This document shows positions 1 to 4,675 of a DNA stretch of 6,042 bases, in pieces (the first letter of the stretch is position 1; each line of letters opens with the position of its first letter). Under the pieces are notes generated by a model, which saw only the letters and a list, made by a program, of their open reading frames with translations, did not search any database and was not told where the DNA came from. Origin of the DNA: Deltaproteobacteria bacterium (GTDB lineage Bacteria; Desulfobacterota; Desulfarculia; Adiutricales; Adiutricaceae). Made by a program: the position numbers and the translations under genes. The stretch lies in contig JAIRZX010000241.1 in the NCBI GenBank assembly GCA_031267005.1, positions 1 through 6,042 on the forward strand, in the 5' to 3' direction.

Positions 1-538
1 CGGCGGCGGCGCGGCGGGGAAACCCCGGGGCCGCCGTCGGGAGTGTCCTGCCGGACCGCGAACGGCCGACGGCCCCGAAGACCGGCGCTTGCGTAACATA
101 AGGCGGGTTCGGCCCAGCCTCCGTCCACAGGACAGAAGGCCGCCTTCCCCCTGCTCCCGGACCGCCTCACGCTTGCCCCGGACCGCCTCCCGCCCGTTCC
201 CCGGGCTACCTCCCTTCTGCTCGCGGCCCCCTTATTTCGTCTGCCTGAAGTTCGCCTCCAGCCTTACACAGGCCCCCCCTTGAGACCGTGAACGGATAAG
301 CGGCTTGCGCTTCGCATGCCCCCACTCTTTTGGGACCCAATCAGGGAGGATGAGAGGGGGCCGTAGCGGAATCAAACCTTCGCGCCCCATGGACCGGTCA
401 GGCCACCATTAAGCTGCCTTGCCAGTCAGGGCACGCCAAGGATTGACCTTGCCTATGGTTTTTTGTTAATATGAAACATGCGCCGCGATATCAGTCTCAG
501 GAACATGTAGGAATGCGGCAGAGAAGCCTAAAATATTC
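1..538. other. Gene-free leader region, C/T-rich then structured
   Basis: No convincing gene is visible here. The first ~100 bases are very GC-rich and could include the 3' end of an upstream gene: two forward frames stay open from the window edge to stops at 94-96 and 99-101. Neither translation is recognisable. Bases 110-290 are strongly pyrimidine-rich on the + strand and include a near-repeat beginning GGACCGCCTC at 159-179 and 180-202. A short ORF at 89-283 is only Pro/Arg/Ser-rich low-complexity translation. From about 300 the sequence changes character and holds small inverted repeats, then becomes visibly AT-richer from about 455, leading into the ATPase gene. Confidence 0.6.
443..472 (+). 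promoter_or_regulatory. Candidate sigma-70 promoter for the ATPase gene
   Basis: A -35-like TTGACC (443-448, five of six to consensus) is followed by an AT-rich stretch. Its best -10-like hexamers are TTAATA (466-471, 17-nt spacer) or TAATAT (467-472, 18-nt spacer). Transcription would start near 478-480, leaving a leader of about 80 nt before the preferred ATG at 560. The -10 match is only moderate, so this is a candidate. It is the only promoter-like pair I see close upstream of the gene. Confidence 0.4.
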
Positions 539-549
539 ATGTCAAATAT

Positions 550-555
550 TGGAGA
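550..555 (+). promoter_or_regulatory. Ribosome binding site choosing the 560 start
   Basis: GGAGAG at 550-555 places a Shine-Dalgarno core (GGAG, with about 5 nt spacing) ahead of the ATG at 560. The ATG at 539, in the same frame, is preceded by AAAATATTC and has no such site. The motif lies inside what would be codons 4-6 of the longer form, so the shorter start is the better choice. Confidence 0.6.
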
Positions 556-559
556 GGCC

Positions 560-2284
560 ATGACCACAAATTCTGTCAAAAGTTTCAATACCTCAGGAGC
601 CTGCCTCCCCAGCAAGCATTACATGCTTCCGGCGCTCCCGCGCCTTCCGAACGTAATGGAAAAGATAGATGATGAATTATATTTCTGCATCCATGCGCCG
701 CGCCAGTCCGGGAAAACCACGTGTCTGAAAGCCCTGATTAGGCAGATTAACTCCGAAGGAAAGTATTACGCCTTCTACTGTTCTCTGGCTACCCTCAGAG
801 AAACCAAAGACCCCGCAACGGGCATGAAATATATCGCTGGTTTGATAAACGACGGCCTTGACTCCTCCGACATTCCGGAGATAAGCGATCTGGCTTACTC
901 GTTTGAAAAAATGCCTTACATGGCCTATCCCGTCAATATGGTGAAGGCGCTGTTGAAAAGCGTGTGCAATGCCTTGGACAGGGAACTGGTCGTCTTCTTC
1001 GACGAGGCCGACTGCCTTCATGAGGAGCCGCTCGTGATGTTCCTCGGCCAGATCAGGCAAGGATATATAGACCGTGATAGTTCGCCGGCCAGCAGATTTC
1101 CAAAATCCCTGGCCCTTGTGGGGATGCGGAACATAAGGGACTACCTGTACAGGGTAAGGCCTGAGGAAAAGTCCATGAGACTGCCCAGTCCCTTCAACAT
1201 CATAGAGTCCTCGTTGAGCTTGGGCGACTTCACCAGAGATGACGTCGGGGCCCTCTACGGACAGCACACCGATGAGACGGGGCAGGTTTTCGAGCCGTCA
1301 GCGATCGATCAGGCCTTGCTCTGGACCGAAGGACAGCCCTGGCTGGTCAACGCCCTGGCCAAAGATGTCATAGTCGGACGGTTTCAAAAAGACTATTCCA
1401 GAGCAGTCACCGGACTGGATATCGACCTTGCCGCCCAGGACATGCTTCTTCGTAACGAGATTCATTTCGACTCTCTCCTGGAGCGGCTCAAGGAACCGAG
1501 GGTCAGAAGGGTAATAGAACCCGTGGTCACCGGGGCGCGTTCCTTGCCGGAGGGTATTTCCGAAGACGACGTAGCGTACGTCATCGATCTCGGAATCATG
1601 AAGATGGACCCCGGCAACGAAGAATCCTTAAGGGCGTCCAATCTCTTCTACGGGGAGTTAATCGTACGATCTTTGACCAGAAAACTTCAGAAAAATGTTC
1701 CGGCAGCACTCAAAAATCAGTGGATGGACGGGGCCGCGCTCGACATGGACGGACTTCTCAGGGCCTTCCAGGTCTATTGGAGGGAAAACAGCGAAGTCAA
1801 CGAATTGACCGAGAAAGAAAAAATGGAGAGGCATCGCCTTTTGAAAACCAGGGTTGCCAAGTCCCTGACCAATACCGAAATCGCGGATAAATTTGATATC
1901 CATGAGGATATTGTCAAGATAATCAAAGACAACCTGTCCGGATTCGAGAGGGAGGATTTTCCGCATATCGTATTATTCGCCTTCATGCAAAGGGTATTGA
2001 ACGGCGGGGCAGACTTTGTGCAAAGGGAATACGGCCTGGGGAGAACTTTTGTCGACATATGCGTGAGCTACAACGGCATACGCTATCCCGTGGAATTGAA
2101 GGTCAAAGGCGCCATGGCCAGGGAAGAAAGCGTCGCGCAAGTGCTCGGCTATATGGACAAAAGCGGCTCTTCCGCCGGGTGGCTGGTCGTCTTCGACAGG
2201 GATTCCGCAAAAACGTGGGAAGAGAAACTCACCTGGGAGACTCTGGACCGCGGCGGCAAGGCCGTGCGCGTGGTCGGCTGCTGA
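560..2284 (+). CDS. AAA/STAND-like ATPase with C-terminal PD-(D/E)XK nuclease-like domain
   Basis: A protein of 574 aa from the ATG at 560, chosen for its ribosome binding site; the in-frame ATG at 539 would add 7 residues. Numbering here is from 560. A variant P-loop APRQSGKTT lies at 46-54, with Lys52 and Thr53 positioned to bind ATP-Mg. Walker B is LVVFFDEAD, with Asp148-Glu149. A downstream helical region contains EGQPWLVNALA, typical of the AAA ATPases annotated as 'AAA-like domain' proteins. The C-terminus has a PD-(D/E)XK-like core: Asp499 (FVDI), Glu512-x-Lys514 (VELKV), then a Gln in ESVAQVLGY and a hydrophobic strand ending WLVVFDRD. The segment between the domains (about 418-458) looks like an inserted helix-turn-helix. 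No signal peptide or membrane segment is seen, so it is probably cytoplasmic. The gene is visibly less GC-rich than its neighbours and uses many AAA, AGG and ATA codons, suggesting acquisition. It stands alone, with no partner in an operon. Domain calls are from motifs. The role (defence, DNA processing, other) is unknown, and nuclease activity is inferred only. Confidence 0.85.
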   Translation: MTTNSVKSFNTSGACLPSKHYMLPALPRLPNVMEKIDDELYFCIHAPRQSGKTTCLKALIRQINSEGKYYAFYCSLATLRETKDPATGMKYIAGLINDGLDSSDIPEISDLAYSFEKMPYMAYPVNMVKALLKSVCNALDRELVVFFDEADCLHEEPLVMFLGQIRQGYIDRDSSPASRFPKSLALVGMRNIRDYLYRVRPEEKSMRLPSPFNIIESSLSLGDFTRDDVGALYGQHTDETGQVFEPSAIDQALLWTEGQPWLVNALAKDVIVGRFQKDYSRAVTGLDIDLAAQDMLLRNEIHFDSLLERLKEPRVRRVIEPVVTGARSLPEGISEDDVAYVIDLGIMKMDPGNEESLRASNLFYGELIVRSLTRKLQKNVPAALKNQWMDGAALDMDGLLRAFQVYWRENSEVNELTEKEKMERHRLLKTRVAKSLTNTEIADKFDIHEDIVKIIKDNLSGFEREDFPHIVLFAFMQRVLNGGADFVQREYGLGRTFVDICVSYNGIRYPVELKVKGAMAREESVAQVLGYMDKSGSSAGWLVVFDRDSAKTWEEKLTWETLDRGGKAVRVVGC

Positions 2285-2408
2285 CTGCAGGGCAGTGCTG
2301 GGCGGGGACTCTATGCGGCTTGGTGCAAGCGTGTGCGCTTCACTCAATATGGGACTTAATTTGAATGCGCACTCTTCACTAAATTACGGCTAATGGAGGA
2401 ACTTCCTC
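2285..2408. other. Spacer between ATPase and transposase remnant
   Basis: There is no gene here. Two small overlapping inverted repeats lie at 2318-2330 (GCTTG-GTG-CAAGC) and 2327-2340 (AAGCG-TGTG-CGCTT). They could form alternative hairpins, but neither is followed by a T-run, so I do not call a terminator for the ATPase gene. An AT-richer patch at 2341-2392 precedes the transposase ribosome binding site. Confidence 0.5.
2395..2408 (+). promoter_or_regulatory. Ribosome binding site inside a palindrome
   Basis: GGAGGA (2395-2400) is a strong Shine-Dalgarno sequence 8 nt before the ATG at 2409. It overlaps a perfect inverted repeat, GAGGAA-C-TTCCTC (2396-2408), that runs up to the start codon. 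In RNA the two arms could pair and hide the site. Low translation is common for transposases, but regulation by this palindrome is inference. Confidence 0.5.
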
Positions 2409-3455
2409 ATGGACGCCAACAAGCAGGACGGGAAACTCTTCGCCGAGATCGACCCCGGGCTCGCGGGGAAGCGCCTCAAGGGAAAGGACTCCTGGGGCAT
2501 GTTCGGCGGGGGAAGGCCCGCCGACAGCGCCAAGGAGCTTCAGGGGACGGTCGAGGACCTCTTCTCGCTCGTCAGGCGTTTCACGGGCGAGCCCGCGCTC
2601 GGCTACTCCCTCCCCTTCAGGCTGACGGAGCGGGTCCTCCGCGAGTAGCGCGACGTGATCCCCGCCGGGCCCGGCGGCGGGCCCTGCAGGGTCGAGCCCA
2701 AGAACTCCAAGAACTCCAAGAACTCCAAGAACCCCAAGGACGTCAGGTCGGATTCCCTGCAGAATTTCAGCGATCCGGACGTGACCTGCTCGGGCCACAA
2801 GGGCAAGGGGCTCGAGGCCCAGACGGCCGAACTGTTCGATTGCCCCGCCCTCTTCGGCGACGGGGACGGCGAGCGGCTCGACAGGAAGTCCGCCTGCATC
2901 TACAGCGTCGATGTGGAGGACGCCGAGAAACACGATCAGTACGCGCTCGCCGGGGGGATAGAGCGGGGCAGGCAACTGGGCGCGGACGCCGACGTTGTGC
3001 TGGCCGACACGGACTACGGCTCCTTCGAGAACTACCAAATGGCCAAAGGGAAAGGCTTCGAGCAGCCGGCGCCGATCCCCGGCAAGGCGCCGAAGGCCGC
3101 CCCGGGGACGCTTGAGGCTCCCGCGCCCGCCGCCCCGCCCGCGCAGAGGCCGGAGTCCTGCCCCTGCGGCGAGGACGGCGGCCCCGCCGGGGAGCTTGAC
3201 GTCCGCGTCTGCCCGGACTGCCCGTGCCTGAATCGTTGCCGGGCGGCGGTCAGCTCGAAGAAGGCCGTAAACGGCAAGCGGCGCACGGACATGGCCGCCG
3301 GGAAGTCCAAGGCCTTGTACCGGATGCTGGCCGAGAAGGAGGCGACATACAGCATCGGAAATAACAAGCGCGGCATAAGCCGTTTAAGGATCAGGGGCAT
3401 ACTGAAGGCCAGCCTCAAGATCAAGATGACGGCGCTCTACATTAACCTCGGGTGA
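2409..3455 (+). pseudogene. Decayed DDE transposase with in-frame amber stop
   Basis: One frame runs from the ATG at 2409 to the TGA at 3453-3455, interrupted by TAG at 2646-2648. The two halves (79 and ~268 codons) are in the same frame, so this is a nonsense change and not a frameshift. Family signatures include LVRRFTGEP before the stop. After it come SDSLQN (2751-2768) running into SDPDVTCSGHKGKG, DTDYGS (3006-3023), a Cys cluster (CPCG...CPDCPCLNRC) and EATYS followed by RLRIRG near the C-terminus. They match transposases carrying SDSLQNPSDPD, GHKGxGYQ and DTxYGS motifs. Acidic residues remain at the expected places: SDPD, Asp at 3006 and Glu at 3339. Several normally conserved residues have changed (Pro to Phe after LQN, Tyr to Cys before SGHKG, Tyr to Leu after GKG). 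At ~347 codons it is, from memory, shorter than intact members, with a short N-terminus; an in-frame TAA at 2391 blocks upstream extension. I am sure it is a DDE transposase but unsure of the IS family name. Confidence 0.75.
2700..2741 (+). repeat. 9-nt tandem repeat in the transposase remnant
   Basis: AAGAACTCC occurs three times exactly (2700-2708, 2709-2717, 2718-2726). AAGAACCCC follows (2727-2735), then a partial AAGGAC. Being a multiple of three, it keeps the frame and encodes Lys-Asn-Ser three times, then Lys-Asn-Pro and Lys-Asp. It sits in the linker just before the SDSLQN motif, a position that normally reads roughly 'KxxKEV' in relatives. It looks like replication-slippage expansion of that linker. 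Confidence 0.9.
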
Positions 3456-3676
3456 GTTTTCGGGTACGAGATGTGGTTAAAGAATTAGAAAAGTCAAATT
3501 ATGTCACAAATAGGTGGAATTATGCTCCGAACATGACTTTATTATACCTAAATCAGACTTCAAAGTACTCCCGCGAAACATTATTGCGATTCATTCTCAA
3601 TAGTGCGCACGAGGCGACTGATTTTCCGGGTGGGAGGGGCAGGCGGGCCTCGATTCCCCTCCTTGGGCCAAAATGA
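3452..3676 (+). CDS. Doubtful short ORF in an AT-rich scrap, faintly HicA-like
   Basis: A 74-codon ORF starts with GTG overlapping the transposase TGA (GTGA at 3452-3455) and ends with TGA at 3674-3676. No ribosome binding site is clear. Codons for the first ~50 residues are AT-rich, unlike both neighbours, and the last ~20 residues come from GC-rich DNA, so the ORF probably runs through a junction. Two stretches, RVRDVVKELEKSNYV near the start and RETLLRFILNSAHEATDF further on, are reminiscent of the first helix and the C-terminal 'GTLxSILxxAG' helix of HicA mRNA-interferase toxins. The characteristic Gly-Ser-His strand is absent and the middle is too short. It is best read as non-coding or a degraded fragment. 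No HicB partner is present. Confidence 0.15.
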   Translation: MSFRVRDVVKELEKSNYVTNRWNYAPNMTLLYLNQTSKYSRETLLRFILNSAHEATDFPGGRGRRASIPLLGPK

Positions 3677-3683
3677 CATTTTG
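3632..3683. other. Inverted repeats between the IS remnant and the dnaJ region
   Basis: Two inverted repeats lie here. GGAGGGG (3633-3639) and CCCCTCC (3656-3662) could form a 7-bp stem with a 16-nt loop, but no T-run follows. CAAAATG-A-CATTTTG (3669-3683) is a perfect 15-bp palindrome with a one-base centre, shaped more like a protein-binding operator than an RNA hairpin. It lies about 87 bp upstream of the -35 box at 3770, so a role for that promoter is uncertain. Confidence 0.4.
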
Positions 3684-3769
3684 CACCGGCATCATGATTC
3701 CCAAGCTTTCGTGGAGCGCTCAAAACCGCAGGGCGCAATCGGCGAGGCAGCCAGGCGGCCCGGCCGTCC

Positions 3770-3797
3770 TTGACAAGTCTTTGGAAATGATTATAGT
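3770..3797 (+). promoter_or_regulatory. Near-consensus sigma-70 promoter
   Basis: A perfect -35 TTGACA (3770-3775) is separated by 16 nt from TATAGT (3792-3797), five of six to the -10 consensus. Transcription would begin around 3803-3805, within the palindrome GGTTAACC (3800-3807), about 43 nt before the ATG at 3847. It is the best promoter in the window. It does not resemble a sigma-32 heat-shock promoter or carry a CIRCE inverted repeat, so the sequence shows no classical heat-shock control of the genes that follow. Confidence 0.7.
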
Positions 3798-3846
3798 TCG
3801 GTTAACCTGCGGGAACTCGCCCGTGGCAAACCCCTAAGTCTGCGAC

Positions 3847-4278
3847 ATGGCACAATCCGTACTCCTCTGGAAGACCCGCCGCCGCCTGTTGGAAAGCCGC
3901 AAGGCCCCCCCGCCATCGGAACTCACGCGGGCCGGGCGCGAGCTTCTGGCGGCCGGCCGCCCCGCGGAGGCCTGGGAGTTCTTCAAGAGATCCGGCGACA
4001 AAGAGGCCTTGGAGGAGCTCCGCCGGTCTGCGGTTGAGGACGGCGACTTCTTCCTTTACACCCTGGCCGCCGGCTCGCTGGGGACGGCCGCCGATGCCGG
4101 CTCGCTCGGGAGGCTCGCCGCCAACGCCCGCGCGAAGGGCCTGGAGCTTTACGCCCGGAAGGCCGAGGCCGCGGCCGGCATCCAGGACCCCGTGTCTGGC
4201 GGGGAGGGTGGGGCCAGTCCCGACGCGGGCGACGAGGGCGTCCCCGATTCTCCCGGCGAGGCCAGCCTCCCGGCCTGA
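3847..4278 (+). CDS. Small helical hypothetical protein upstream of dnaJ
   Basis: A protein of 143 aa, not recognised. The ATG at 3847 is the first possible start in frame, because a TAA at 3835-3837 lies just upstream. No clear Shine-Dalgarno sequence is present and the leader from the 3770 promoter is short. Residues ~25-48 (ELTRAGRELLAAGRPAEAWEFF) look like one antiparallel helix pair of a TPR-like repeat. They are followed by more helices at 51-64 and 67-79 (KEALEELRRSAVEDGDFFLY) and 84-108. The last ~33 residues are a Gly/Pro/Asp/Glu-rich, probably disordered tail. There is no signal peptide, membrane segment or Cys motif, so it is likely cytoplasmic. GC-rich codon use matches dnaJ, so it looks native. 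Its position in the same orientation ahead of dnaJ behind a strong promoter hints at a link to protein quality control, but that is inference from neighbourhood only. Confidence 0.65.
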   Translation: MAQSVLLWKTRRRLLESRKAPPPSELTRAGRELLAAGRPAEAWEFFKRSGDKEALEELRRSAVEDGDFFLYTLAAGSLGTAADAGSLGRLAANARAKGLELYARKAEAAAGIQDPVSGGEGGASPDAGDEGVPDSPGEASLPA

Positions 4279-4675
4279 CGCGGGCCCTCCCGAGCCCTTC
4301 CGCCCCCGTTGCCCCTTTCTGCCCTTTCTGCCCCTGAGCCTTTTTTCGGCCCTATAGCCGATTCGCCCCGCAGCCCCTTTCGCCCCTTTGCCCTTCCGTC
4401 CCCTGTCCGCCTCAGCGGCCGTTAGCCTTGCCTGGCGAGCCCGCCCCCGCGACCCAGGCCAGTCCGCTCCCCAGCCCGGAGCCTGCGGCCTTTTCCCCGG
4501 GCCTTCCGCCCCCAGGGCCGTCCCGGCCCGGCGGCGGGGCCCGCCATCCGGACCGAAACGCGGCCCTTACGGGCGCGCGGGCGGCTCCACCCGCCGGTCG
4601 CGCCGCCCCCCTAGTCCCGCCAAGGACTCCGGGAGCCACGCCAGGCCGCCTAAACGGGAACCCTCCATCAGCGTT
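4279..4675. other. Pyrimidine-rich spacer of about 400 bp before dnaJ
   Basis: No gene is supported. The + strand is heavily C/T-biased, especially 4290-4410, where the 9-10-nt unit GCCCCTTTC/T recurs (4311-4320, 4321-4329, 4373-4381, 4382-4390). A T6 run at 4341-4346 has no G-containing stem before it, so it is not a terminator. The dnaJ reading frame stays open across 4388-4675, but its translation there is Pro/Arg/Ala/Gly low complexity that belongs to no J-protein. No promoter with recognisable -35 and -10 boxes is seen. Confidence 0.6.

Larger units (their letters stand above)
2366..3609 (+). mobile_element. Possible extent of a decayed insertion sequence
   Basis: The transposase remnant is bracketed by TGCGCACT at 2366-2373 and its reverse complement AGTGCGCA at 3602-3609. 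Just inside, the match continues weakly (11 of the first 13 positions in total). This would give an element of about 1.24 kb with the gene centred, a sensible size for a small insertion sequence. No target-site duplication is evident outside these points, and the core TGCGCA is itself palindromic, so an 8-base match could arise by chance. The right boundary is the weaker one, because the 150 bases before it are AT-rich and unlike the transposase. Confidence 0.25.

Noticed and set aside
89..283. 64-aa forward ORF
   Set aside because: Ser/Pro/Arg-rich translation of a C/T-rich spacer with no ribosome binding site and no recognisable motif.
356..408. tRNA-like T-loop (GGTTTGATTCC) on the minus strand
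   Set aside because: The flanking bases do not form a T stem, and no acceptor or anticodon arm can be fitted.
539..559. Start of the ATPase at the upstream ATG
   Set aside because: No Shine-Dalgarno sequence precedes 539, whereas GGAGAG at 550-555 is well placed for the ATG at 560. The seven extra residues carry no domain.
2379..3038. 219-aa minus-strand ORF and the 240-aa +2-frame ORF at 2393-3115 over the transposase
   Set aside because: The recognisable family motifs (SDSLQN, GHKGKG, DTDYGS, RLRIRG) are all in the frame of 2409. The others are GC-driven shadows, and the VLGVLG repeat is the 9-nt repeat read backwards.
3770..3840. Heat-shock promoter or CIRCE operator controlling dnaJ
   Set aside because: The boxes match the sigma-70 consensus. 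There is no CCCCAT-type -10 and no GAGTGCTAA-type inverted repeat.
4311..4346. Terminator after the 143-aa gene
   Set aside because: The T6 run at 4341-4346 is preceded by almost G-free pyrimidine sequence that cannot form a stem.
4388..4675. N-terminal extension of dnaJ by 96 codons
   Set aside because: The frame is open only because of high GC. The translation is Pro/Arg/Ala low complexity, and the conserved J domain begins just after the ATG at 4676.
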